From Lachnospiraceae bacterium (GTDB taxonomy: Bacteria; Bacillota; Clostridia; Lachnospirales; Lachnospiraceae): a stretch of 17,895 nucleotides of DNA. Below are positions 1-7,153 of the stretch, in pieces; position 1 is the first letter of the stretch, and every line of letters begins with the position of its first letter. The DNA lies in assembly GCA_017391545.1 (NCBI GenBank), contig JAFOYD010000139.1, positions 1 through 17,895 on the forward strand, given 5' to 3'. Position numbers and translations under genes: made by a program. The notes under the pieces were generated by a model. The model did no database searches. It had not been told where the DNA came from and saw only the letters and a list, made by a program, of their open reading frames with translations.

Positions 1-1002
1 AAACTGCTGCACAATGGGATGATTGCAGTTCATAACATTTCCGCAACCACTGAAATTGTAATATTTTCCATCCGGGGTTAGCATATAGTAGATGTTGTTG
101 TCAAGTCCCTTAAAAGAGAAGCAGGGCCCCATCTCATTGCCTTCCGCAGTATGGTTAAATACAACATCAAGGATGACCTCGATTCCATTGCTGTTCAGTT
201 CATGGATGAGTCTTCTCAGCTCATTTCCCACCTGGTTAAAACGCTGCTCGGAAGCATACGCTGCGTTGGGTGCAAAAAAGCATACCGGGCTATATCCCCA
301 GTAATTCAGCAGTTTCTCACCATCTACCACGCGCACATCTTCCATTTCATCAAACTCAAAGATCGGCATCAGTTCGACAGCATTGACACCAAGCTCGAGC
401 AGATAAGGAATCTTTTCCCGCAATCCCTCGTAAGTGCCGCGGTGCTTGACACCGGATGACTCATCCATGGTAAAGCCTCTTACATGCGTCTCATAGATAA
501 TCATGTCTTTGGGTTCCAGACTGGTGTTTTTGAAATTTCCCCAGTCATATCCGCTGTCGACCACCAATCCCTTATACACGCGCCGGGAAGGATTCTTTTT
601 ATGTCCCCAGGTTCCCTGCCCCGCTACAGACTTGGCATATGGATCAAGGATATACTTTGTTTTGTCAAAAAGAAGTCCCTTTTTCTCATCATACTCGCCG
701 TCAAACTGATAAGCATACTCAAACTCTGCCGGATTTAATCCGTAAACTACCATGGAATACGTGTTTCCCAGACAATAAGACTCCGGGAATGGTATAATGG
801 CATATGGCTCATCCTCTCCAAGATGAAACAGGCACAAGCTGCAGGATTTCGCTCCATTGGAATGAATGGTGAAATTCACGCCCCCCTCTACGCAGGTCGC
901 GCCATTTCTCAAGAACTTTCCAGGCCTTACCTGAAAACCGGCAATCTCATCTGTAGCAGGATAATACTTATTTTCAAATGTCTCTACGTTATAGCGATAC
1001 AT
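1..1002 (-). CDS. glgX: Glycogen-debranching enzyme, GlgX/isoamylase type (GH13), 3' part cut by window edge
   Basis: The first 334 codons are visible; the C-terminal half lies beyond base 1. Residues about 24-115 look like the N-terminal CBM48/isoamylase-N beta domain. The GH13 barrel follows, with YETHVRGF at 170-177, NYWGYSP near 233 and conserved region I, DVVFNH, at 279-284, followed by TAEGNEMGP and NFSGCGN, which are typical of GlgX/isoamylase (GH13_11) rather than pullulanase. The family cleaves alpha-1,6 branch linkages of glycogen in the cytoplasm. The catalytic Asp and Glu fall outside the window, so activity cannot be judged. The ATG at 1000-1002 follows a strong GGAGGAGGGGG. It is downstream of the DHHW gene on the same strand but has 269 bases of leader and its own promoter, so it is probably a separate unit. 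Confidence 0.9.
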   Translation of the reverse strand, partial: MYRYNVETFENKYYPATDEIAGFQVRPGKFLRNGATCVEGGVNFTIHSNGAKSCSLCLFHLGEDEPYAIIPFPESYCLGNTYSMVVYGLNPAEFEYAYQFDGEYDEKKGLLFDKTKYILDPYAKSVAGQGTWGHKKNPSRRVYKGLVVDSGYDWGNFKNTSLEPKDMIIYETHVRGFTMDESSGVKHRGTYEGLREKIPYLLELGVNAVELMPIFEFDEMEDVRVVDGEKLLNYWGYSPVCFFAPNAAYASEQRFNQVGNELRRLIHELNSNGIEVILDVVFNHTAEGNEMGPCFSFKGLDNNIYYMLTPDGKYYNFSGCGNVMNCNHPIVQQF

Positions 1003-1023
1003 ATATCCCCCTCCTCCACAAAA

Positions 1024-1053
1024 ATGGTATTGTTCACTTCGTTCGAATACCAT
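1024..1053 (-). promoter_or_regulatory. Hairpin just before the glgX ribosome site
   Basis: ATGGTATT (1024-1031) and AATACCAT (1046-1053) are perfect 8-base inverted arms around a 14-base loop. The hairpin lies in the predicted glgX mRNA leader and ends a few bases before the Shine-Dalgarno at about 1006-1018. There is no U-tract, so it is not a terminator. It could affect mRNA stability or translation, which is inference only. Confidence 0.5.
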
Positions 1054-1078
1054 AAAGTCATAACATAATGATACTTAT

Positions 1079-1107
1079 ATTTTATAATATTTCGCAAATT
1101 GGTGCAA
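1079..1107 (-). promoter_or_regulatory. Probable sigma-A promoter for glgX
   Basis: Read on the minus strand, TTGCAC (-35, 1102-1107) is followed after 17 bases by TAAAAT (-10, 1079-1084). The predicted start near 1072 gives a leader of about 70 nt that includes the hairpin at 1024-1053. A short inverted repeat, ATATTC/GAATAT (1129-1134 and 1140-1145), lies just upstream of the -35. The rest of this 269-base gap (1003-1271) is AT-rich and holds no gene that I can see. Confidence 0.55.
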
Positions 1108-1271
1108 TATTTTAGAAAATTTTGTGCTATATTCCGACAGAATATTACTTTTTTCGCATTTACTTTATTTAATTTTTATCTCAAATTAAATTGACATGCC
1201 TATTTCGCTGTCATTTTATATATTTTTTTCAAAAAGCCGATACAACTTGCACATATTTATTCAGCCCCCTG

Positions 1272-2447
1272 CTATTTCAGCATGGACGCATTGTTTATGA
1301 TCGATGTATTGTATAAAAAAAGAATATCTGCTCCTTCAAAATTGACATACTCTCCAACAAGCGGAGTGCTGATATACCGAAGATCGATCAGTGTGATTTC
1401 GGAATATGCCTCCAGCAGGAGTGGAGCCAGACTACTCGTGAAAGAATCCCTGAAAATAACGAGCCTTCTGTCCGTATTGGCTTTCGGACTTTTTATGATC
1501 TGCAGTGACGCTGCACCTCCGAGGAACACATCATACTGATCAAGACAGAGTGGTTCCTCAAGCTTTTGTGTTTGATATACCGGGTTCCACACCGCTCCCG
1601 CATGCTCCGGCATTGTCACCTGTCCGTCTTTTGACAGATTCTCCTCAAGATTCCATACCCTGGCTGCATCTGTCGTCTCATTCGTCAGATATACGATTGT
1701 GTCAGGCTCCATTGGTAGCGCGGACTGACCATAATACACGCCATAAAAGTCTTTGATCTCATGCCTTTCGAAATTGGATTCCTGCAAATTCAATGCCTCA
1801 TTGATACCCATTGCCTCGCCAACTACTGCGACGGTGCCAAGCAGCCGCTCCTGTCTCCAGTGTGTATCAGTGTGATAATAATCATCCACTTCTAAACCTG
1901 CTGCAATATCAATGTAATCAAATCTTTCCCCACTGCTATCCAGCCTCTGTGCAAGGAGCTCCAACATTCTGTCATAGTCCATCGACGGATATCCGTTTGG
2001 TTCTGCCAGGAAAAAGTTTTTATCCGGGATAACCGCATACCACGTGTTTTCATTTGGAAAATATTGATACTTTAAGCTGACAAGTTTATCAGCCATTCGC
2101 ACGACAGAAGCCTCATTAAGTGGATACTCCAGTCGGGATGCATAGCCACCATCCACATAAATTCCGTTATTTTCCTTTTGCTTTAATATATGATAAGCAA
2201 ACTGGGCTTTGATGCGCCGAAGTCCTTCTCTGAACGGAAAATGATCCAGCAGATAGTCCTCTGCATCCTCCATAAAGGACTTATCTAAAATGCTCTCAGC
2301 GGCAAGCTGTGGTCTTGTGGCAAGCCGCCTTCGCTCTGCCTTCGAGATCTGCTCCTTCGGGAAGATCACAATCAGCATGGTCATACTGACAATGCATGCA
2401 AGAAAGCTGTATATTGTAATGCGCTGTTTCCATCTGTCTTTTTTCAT
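1272..2447 (-). CDS. DHHW-family (AlgJ/AlgX-like) membrane-anchored O-acetylation protein, copy 1
   Basis: This 391-residue protein has a short basic N-terminus, one membrane segment (about 10-29) and an extracytoplasmic SGNH-like domain. The AlgX/AlgJ catalytic signature is visible: DTH in TDTHW (D194, H196) and a candidate nucleophile serine in RDSF (S335). DHFPFR at 69-73 is also typical of the family. In this family the protein takes acetyl groups exported by an MBOAT partner and places them on a polysaccharide. The MBOAT gene ends 20 bases upstream and is surely the partner. The ATG at 2445-2447 gives better spacing from AAAGGG than an in-frame GTG two codons earlier (2453). The acceptor polymer is unknown. 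It is the last gene of the ECF-sigma run. Confidence 0.85.
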   Translation of the reverse strand: MKKDRWKQRITIYSFLACIVSMTMLIVIFPKEQISKAERRRLATRPQLAAESILDKSFMEDAEDYLLDHFPFREGLRRIKAQFAYHILKQKENNGIYVDGGYASRLEYPLNEASVVRMADKLVSLKYQYFPNENTWYAVIPDKNFFLAEPNGYPSMDYDRMLELLAQRLDSSGERFDYIDIAAGLEVDDYYHTDTHWRQERLLGTVAVVGEAMGINEALNLQESNFERHEIKDFYGVYYGQSALPMEPDTIVYLTNETTDAARVWNLEENLSKDGQVTMPEHAGAVWNPVYQTQKLEEPLCLDQYDVFLGGAASLQIIKSPKANTDRRLVIFRDSFTSSLAPLLLEAYSEITLIDLRYISTPLVGEYVNFEGADILFLYNTSIINNASMLK

Positions 2448-2467
2448 ACACACGAATACCCTTTCTG

Positions 2468-3907
2468 TTAAAACCTGAAATACAAAAACGGATTAAAGGA
2501 ACCATCGATCAAATATGCTGTGCAGAGCACCAAAATTCCAACTGCAAAAACAGCCTGCAGCAGATGCACTGTCACATCTCCAAAACGATGTTTTTCAAGG
2601 CTGGTCTTTAATCTTTTCCAGATCCATAACGGAGCAGGTGTAGCACCAAAAAGACCAATTAACAGGATTCCCATTCTGTTTCTTAACAGATAGGCACATA
2701 CCTGTAATGTGGCTCCATCAAAAGCAATACGGTTTCCGCGGTTCACAAGAGCCGCAATATCTGACAGTGCATCCATAAGACTGTCATTGTGAAAAATCAG
2801 AAAGCTTATGATAATCACTACTGCGACATAAATGTGCTTCACAATATCCGTTACATAATGTCCAGAGTCTATCCGCTTTCTGCATATACTCCTGACGCCT
2901 TTTTCAATGACAAGCAGGACTGCAAACAAAAGCCCCCACACGATAAAATTCCATCCTGCCCCGTGCCATAATCCTGTAAAAAGCCAAACCACCAGTATGT
3001 TGAACATCCAGCGGAGTGCACCCACACGGTTTCCTCCCATAGGAATATAGACATAATCGCGAAACCATGCTCCGAGTGTAATATGCCATCTTCTCCAAAA
3101 TTCACGCACGCTTTTTGCAATGAACGGGTGACGAAAATTCTCCGGAAACTGAAATCCAAACAGTTCTCCTAAGCCGATTGCCATATCCGAATAACCTGAA
3201 AAATCAAAGTAGATCTGCAGCGCTATGGCAATGGCATAAGCCCAGGAAAGTTCCACTGTCCTTGTTCCTAACGCTGCCACTTCTGACACGAACGCTCCAA
3301 GCACATTGGCGATCAGTACCTTTTTGCCCAATCCTGTCACAAAGCGCACGATTCCTTTCTCAAAATTCATATGGATATCAGAAAAATCGATGCCATCTGT
3401 GAGTGTCTTCTCGATCTCGCGATATCGGACAATCGGTCCTGCCACAAGCTGTGGAAACAGTGTAACATATGCGGCATAGGTAATCAGATTTTTCTGCCGC
3501 GGGACTCTCTGGTGATACACATCGATGCAATAGCTTGCAATTTGAAAGGTATAAAAGGATATACCGATCGGAAGTGCCGGAGTCTTTATATGAACCTGAA
3601 ATAGAATGTCTGTAAAAAAAGCAATGTATTTAAAGTAAAATAATGCCAAAAATGGAAAAAGAACAGACAGAATATAAAATATTCCGGCTGCCCTTTGTCC
3701 TCTGTATCGTTCCATCAGTCCTGTAAGCCCAAAGGATACTGCAATCTGAGCGAGCATCAAAAGCACATATACAGGCTCACCCCATGCATAAAACAGCACT
3801 GACATGAAAAGTAGCACAAGATTTTTTCCCTTTTGTGGTACAAAAAAGTATAGAAACAGTGTTAATGGCAGAAAAAAATATAAAAATGAAATACTGGAAA
3901 AAAGCAT
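2468..3907 (-). CDS. MBOAT-family O-acyltransferase (AlgI/PatA/DltB-like), copy 1
   Basis: This 479-residue multi-spanning membrane protein starts with the usual MLFSS and FYAWGEP. It carries PIGISFYTFQ (113-122), QIYFDFSGYSDMAIGLG (231-247), WRRWH (H275) and TGLWHGAGWN (H315, the presumed catalytic histidine), and ends in NPFLYFRF. MBOAT proteins of this group pass an acetyl group, probably from acetyl-CoA, through the membrane to an extracytoplasmic acetyltransferase. The next gene is a DHHW protein, giving the standard two-gene export/transfer pair. The start follows AGGAGAGG by five bases. It begins 15 bases after the lipoprotein stop, so it is probably co-transcribed with the sigma/anti-sigma genes. 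It is clearly paralogous to the MBOAT protein at 7154-8563. Confidence 0.92.
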   Translation of the reverse strand: MLFSSISFLYFFLPLTLFLYFFVPQKGKNLVLLFMSVLFYAWGEPVYVLLMLAQIAVSFGLTGLMERYRGQRAAGIFYILSVLFPFLALFYFKYIAFFTDILFQVHIKTPALPIGISFYTFQIASYCIDVYHQRVPRQKNLITYAAYVTLFPQLVAGPIVRYREIEKTLTDGIDFSDIHMNFEKGIVRFVTGLGKKVLIANVLGAFVSEVAALGTRTVELSWAYAIAIALQIYFDFSGYSDMAIGLGELFGFQFPENFRHPFIAKSVREFWRRWHITLGAWFRDYVYIPMGGNRVGALRWMFNILVVWLFTGLWHGAGWNFIVWGLLFAVLLVIEKGVRSICRKRIDSGHYVTDIVKHIYVAVVIIISFLIFHNDSLMDALSDIAALVNRGNRIAFDGATLQVCAYLLRNRMGILLIGLFGATPAPLWIWKRLKTSLEKHRFGDVTVHLLQAVFAVGILVLCTAYLIDGSFNPFLYFRF

Positions 3908-3922
3908 GACAGCCTCTCCTGT

Positions 3923-4531
3923 TTAGAATGAATTTTCCTTTTCCATGGTGTCAGAAACATTCATGTTCCTTGACTGTGCCGCAGCAATCGCCTGATCCAC
4001 TACAGCCTTGGCGGTATCCTGCGCGCCCATCACAAAAAAGATATCGTTTCCAAGTATGACCGCATACTCCTTTTGTGCTGTGACGCAGACCCACTTGGAA
4101 GGATTGATGTTGTCCATCAGCATCTGCCTCAGTACACTGGCATCTGCTTCCTCATTTGTCCTGATGTATACAGCACTGTATGCCACAGAGGAAATCATGG
4201 ACTCTGACAAATAGATTCCTTCTATGCCGGTAAGATTCACAAGCCCTGTGTGATATTCAATCATATCCACGTCATTCAGGTCAAGCTCTGTGGTTTCAAC
4301 ATTCATGGGGAGCAGCTCCTGTGCTACTCCCGCATATACCTCGTCCATAAATGCATTGACTTCCTCTGTACTTTCCAAGTGTACCATTCCCGCCGAATCA
4401 GCGGCATTTTCAGTCGTAACCTCATCGGAATTTCTGTTTGTGTCACCGCCACAGCCTGTCAGCATTGCCATCGACAGTGCAAATGTCAAAGTGATCACTC
4501 CAATTTTACCCATTATTGTTTTTTTCTTCAT
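3923..4531 (-). CDS. Lipoprotein with DUF4358-like domain
   Basis: This 202-residue protein has a basic start (MKKKTIMGK), a hydrophobic stretch and the lipobox LTGC (C27), so it should be a lipid-anchored extracytoplasmic protein. After a Ser/Thr/Glu/Asn-rich linker, the C-terminal part (about 75-190) resembles DUF4358, a family common in Clostridia: a Met-rich surface strand, AVYIRTNEEADASVLRQML, then WVCVTAQKEYAVILGNDIFFVMG. That family has no established biochemical role. The start at 4531 follows GGGAGGAAAA. Upstream in-frame starts lack a ribosome site and would spoil the signal peptide. It sits between the anti-sigma gene and the MBOAT/DHHW pair, so it may act in the same envelope response. 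The DUF assignment is from pattern memory and is moderately sure. Confidence 0.7.
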   Translation of the reverse strand: MKKKTIMGKIGVITLTFALSMAMLTGCGGDTNRNSDEVTTENAADSAGMVHLESTEEVNAFMDEVYAGVAQELLPMNVETTELDLNDVDMIEYHTGLVNLTGIEGIYLSESMISSVAYSAVYIRTNEEADASVLRQMLMDNINPSKWVCVTAQKEYAVILGNDIFFVMGAQDTAKAVVDQAIAAAQSRNMNVSDTMEKENSF

Positions 4532-4608
4532 CAGAGATTTTCCTCCCTTTCCAATAATTGACATGATTGCCATATTACCTAACTTATTATTTCCCATAAT
4601 TGTACATG

Positions 4609-5337
4609 TTATTCGCAATCGCTTCTGACCATTCCTGCTCCATGATAAAGCACGCCATCCACTTCCATAAATGGCGCATAGCCGCCGACCTTTGCATTCA
4701 ACAATTCCTCGATCTCATCCTGATCAAAATATTGTGCTAAAAATTCTCTCAGATCATAGATATTTTTGTCCTTGACTGGAAGATAATAAAGTGCACCATC
4801 CTCTGTCCATACAGGCTCAGCGTCCAGTTCCATTTCCGGCTCTGCAGTCCCATCGAACCAGCCCCTGATCAATTCTTTAGAATATCGCTGTGTATCGCTT
4901 GCCACTGCCTGCTCTGCTACATCCGCCACAGTGTTTTCTGCTTCCTGCACATCAACACTGTCTGTGAGCGTATTATTAAGCAAATCTGTGTCTGCGGATT
5001 TTACCGCCGCATCATCCTGTGCATAACCTGTATCAAAGCTTTCTACAGCCATCTCCGGCGCTGCTGTCATATTGGAAGTACCGCCCTTTGTAACCTGCAT
5101 CATGACAGGGACTGCAACTGCCACGCACAGACAGGCTGCTGCCACAGTTCCCCATACTTTAAATTGAAACCGTTTCTTCGTGTTACGTTTCCTTTTTTCA
5201 TTCTGTGTTCTATGCTCAAAGTGCTGAATATTATCGGAACCATTTTTCTCATCAATTCCCGCTTCAATCCGTGCCCATAAATCAGGCACGTCACTGTTCA
5301 TAAGCGCTTTGTATTCTTTTTCCAAGTCCTTACTCAT
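4609..5337 (-). CDS. Membrane-anchored anti-sigma factor (probable)
   Basis: This 242-residue single-pass protein has a cytoplasmic N-terminal part (1-60, charged, with LWARIEAGIDEK near 20-31), a membrane segment at about 61-82, a low-complexity acidic linker, and a folded extracytoplasmic domain (about 153-242) ending ...PFMEVDGVLYHGAG. Its start overlaps the end of the ECF sigma gene by eight bases, the usual sign of a sigma/anti-sigma pair and translational coupling. No zinc-binding HxxxCxxC motif is present, so it is not a ZAS-type factor. The outer domain, with YLPVKDKNIYDLREFLAQY and the final DG-LY strand, loosely recalls IseA-like domains; that is only a resemblance. It probably holds the sigma factor at the membrane until an envelope signal releases it. 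Confidence 0.75.
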   Translation of the reverse strand: MSKDLEKEYKALMNSDVPDLWARIEAGIDEKNGSDNIQHFEHRTQNEKRKRNTKKRFQFKVWGTVAAACLCVAVAVPVMMQVTKGGTSNMTAAPEMAVESFDTGYAQDDAAVKSADTDLLNNTLTDSVDVQEAENTVADVAEQAVASDTQRYSKELIRGWFDGTAEPEMELDAEPVWTEDGALYYLPVKDKNIYDLREFLAQYFDQDEIEELLNAKVGGYAPFMEVDGVLYHGAGMVRSDCE

Positions 5338-5863
5338 AGCCGCATCTCCTTAATTTTTTAATCGCGTTCTGATATCGCCATGTCACTGTGCCAAGTGGTA
5401 TCTTAAGTATGTCCGCTATTTCCTGAAAGGTCATATCGCCCATGATTTTCAGATTCACGACCTCCCGTTCATTTGGCTTTAACAGCTCAAGTGCCTGTCT
5501 GAGATTCAGGTCGGCGATGACCTCCTGTTCTACACATACGTCCGATGCATTTTCCGTCATCGTATCGGCATAATCCTCTGTGAGCACCTCCCGTTTGGTC
5601 TTGCGAAGAAGATCGATCGCCATATTTCTGGCGATTGTAGCCATCCATGCCTTATGTCCGTTCCCACTCTGGTATGTATCTGCAAGTCTCCATAGCTTAA
5701 TAAAGAACTCACTTGTCACATCCTCTGCATCTTCACGGTTCCCGACGACCTGAAGCACGATGGAATAAATATATCCGATGTATGCCTCATAAATCTCATG
5801 CAATGCATTTTTATCGCCCATTTTCATGCGTTCCATGCATGCGCTGAATTGTTTTTCCTCCAC
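5330..5863 (-). CDS. ECF-type RNA polymerase sigma factor
   Basis: This 177-residue protein has the two ECF domains. Region 2 (about 20-88) contains GNREDAEDVTSEFFIKLW and HKAWMATIARNMAIDLLRK. Region 4 (about 124-173) contains LLKPNEREVVNLKIMG and the helix-turn-helix TFQEIADILKIPLGTVTWR. It should direct transcription of an envelope-response set; the downstream anti-sigma, lipoprotein, MBOAT and DHHW genes are the obvious first targets, although their co-transcription is inferred from spacing only. The start chosen is GTG at 5861-5863, five bases after AAGGGAG. An ATG nine codons later lacks a well-spaced site. The size is ordinary for the family. Confidence 0.92.
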   Translation of the reverse strand: MEEKQFSACMERMKMGDKNALHEIYEAYIGYIYSIVLQVVGNREDAEDVTSEFFIKLWRLADTYQSGNGHKAWMATIARNMAIDLLRKTKREVLTEDYADTMTENASDVCVEQEVIADLNLRQALELLKPNEREVVNLKIMGDMTFQEIADILKIPLGTVTWRYQNAIKKLRRCGYE

Positions 5864-5880
5864 ATGAACTCCCTTCCGGT

Positions 5881-5917
5881 AAAACGCATATTGTCGCTGA
5901 CAATATAGCTACGTTTT
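5881..5917. promoter_or_regulatory. Inverted repeat upstream of the ECF sigma gene
   Basis: ATATTGTC (5888-5895) and GACAATAT (5899-5906) are perfect arms around GCT, nested inside a second short pair, AAAACG (5881-5886) and CGTTTT (5912-5917). The element lies about 20-50 bases before the GTG start, within the promoter/leader region. It could be an operator or an mRNA hairpin. No convincing ECF-type or sigma-A promoter pair could be fixed around it. Confidence 0.4.
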
Positions 5918-5950
5918 ATCCTCTGTATTTTTATGGTTTCTTTTTTAATT

Positions 5951-5984
5951 TGAAAAGGAGTTCTTCTAAACCTAAAAGAACTCC
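5951..5984 (-). terminator. Weak rho-independent terminator after the second DHHW gene
   Basis: On the minus strand GGAGTTCTT (5976-5984) pairs with AAGAACTCC (5957-5965) around a 10-base loop and is followed by TTTTC. It begins 18 bases past the stop of the DHHW gene at 6002. The U-tract is short, so termination may be partial and read-through into the sigma-factor run is possible. Confidence 0.6.
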
Positions 5985-6001
5985 CTGTATTTATTGTGTG
6001 A

Positions 6002-7117
6002 TTAAGATCGGATCCATGAATTTCTCACAGTAGCGCTCTGCCTCTCCCAGATCACCACATCAGGATCATACTCCTCATACATGCTGTATTTGAAATTGTC
6101 AGGATGCTCCCAATGTACTTCTTTATAATAGCCTTTACAAACTGCTGTCAGAAATCCTCCGAAAGAGTCGCCAACGAATAAAAGTACCTGATCATGGTAC
6201 TGCTGCCTGTCAGCAGAGTCTTTGTCAAAAACATAGACCGTATCGATCCGATACTTATCTGCAAGTCCTGCCATGCCGGCTAAATCTCCCGCATAATCAG
6301 TCGCATTCTCATCAAAGCGTACCGAATCAAGCTCTGCATGGGTACCATAGACCTCCCTGAAAAATTCCTGCATATTCACAAATGCTCCCTTTTGGTTGCA
6401 GTGCGAGTCTGTCGTATAATATAACTGGGTCTGATCTTTATTCGCAAGCAACGCCTCCTTCGGATAGACAAATACCAGGTCCGTATTTTCCTTCATATAA
6501 GCAGCCAGCTGCTCTCCTCTTGAGGTATCATCTACCCTTGCGATGGTATCCGGCATATTCTCTTCGTAGATAATTTCCTTATTGGGTACGCACATCGCAT
6601 AGAACTCAATCCCTTTCTCGGCAAGATGGTCTCTTGTAGCTGTCATATTCGCCGCAATCGCAGCCAGCTCCTCATCCGAAAAATGGTTGATCCCCATATA
6701 ATCCCAGATGGGATGTCCATCAAGCTCTGTTTTGTAGAAAAACATATTGTTCTTTCCCATCAGAACCTGCGTCGATTCGATATAGGTTCCTCCTGTCAGA
6801 AAGGATGTAAGCCCCGTATTAAAAGCAATCAGCTTTGTCCGTCCGAACAGTCCATTGGTGAAATTGTTGATGCTATTTTGAATTCTGGTAAACAGTGGCT
6901 GCTTTTCCTCTTGCGCAGATGGTACTGTTTCCTCTGTGGGAGCTTCACTGTCCGCATCTTCCTTCATCGTTCCATTATTTTGCAGGATCACCTTCTCGGC
7001 CTCCGTCAGCTGCTGCTCCTGCTGCTGTGGCATCAGGTTCCTTACCATACTCACGAACGGTATCGTCAGTATGAATACGAGAAAGGCTATTGTGATCCAT
7101 TTGTCCCTATTCTTCAT
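6002..7117 (-). CDS. DHHW-family (AlgJ/AlgX-like) membrane-anchored O-acetylation protein, copy 2
   Basis: This 371-residue protein has one membrane segment (about 6-24), a Gln/Glu/Pro-rich linker (30-73), then an SGNH-like extracytoplasmic domain. The catalytic signature is TDSHCNQKG (D237, H239) with GDSFGG (S318). The position that is Trp in most DHHW proteins is Cys240 here. It should transfer acetyl groups delivered by the MBOAT protein whose gene ends 36 bases upstream. The ATG at 7117 follows AAAGGA with long spacing (about 11 bases). A TTG seven codons earlier (7138) is possible but has a weaker site. It differs greatly in sequence and linker from the copy at 1272-2447, suggesting an old duplication or a different acceptor. 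It ends at a weak terminator. Confidence 0.82.
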   Translation of the reverse strand: MKNRDKWITIAFLVFILTIPFVSMVRNLMPQQQEQQLTEAEKVILQNNGTMKEDADSEAPTEETVPSAQEEKQPLFTRIQNSINNFTNGLFGRTKLIAFNTGLTSFLTGGTYIESTQVLMGKNNMFFYKTELDGHPIWDYMGINHFSDEELAAIAANMTATRDHLAEKGIEFYAMCVPNKEIIYEENMPDTIARVDDTSRGEQLAAYMKENTDLVFVYPKEALLANKDQTQLYYTTDSHCNQKGAFVNMQEFFREVYGTHAELDSVRFDENATDYAGDLAGMAGLADKYRIDTVYVFDKDSADRQQYHDQVLLFVGDSFGGFLTAVCKGYYKEVHWEHPDNFKYSMYEEYDPDVVIWERQSATVRNSWIRS

Positions 7118-7153
7118 ATTACATATTGTCCTTTCCAAGACTCTCTTATTTCT

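Noticed and set aside
1168..1190. AT-only hairpin TTTAATTT/AAATTAAA as a terminator for the DHHW gene at 1272
   Set aside because: The stem has no GC pairs and no U-tract follows it on the minus strand, so termination is not supported.
4532..4618. Longer in-frame start for the lipoprotein
   Set aside because: The upstream codons lack a ribosome site and would push the lipobox to about residue 56, unlike normal lipoprotein signals.
5864..6001. An ECF-type autoregulatory promoter before the sigma gene
   Set aside because: GAAAC and CGTA boxes occur on the minus strand but are about 21 bases apart, beyond the usual spacing, so no promoter was called.
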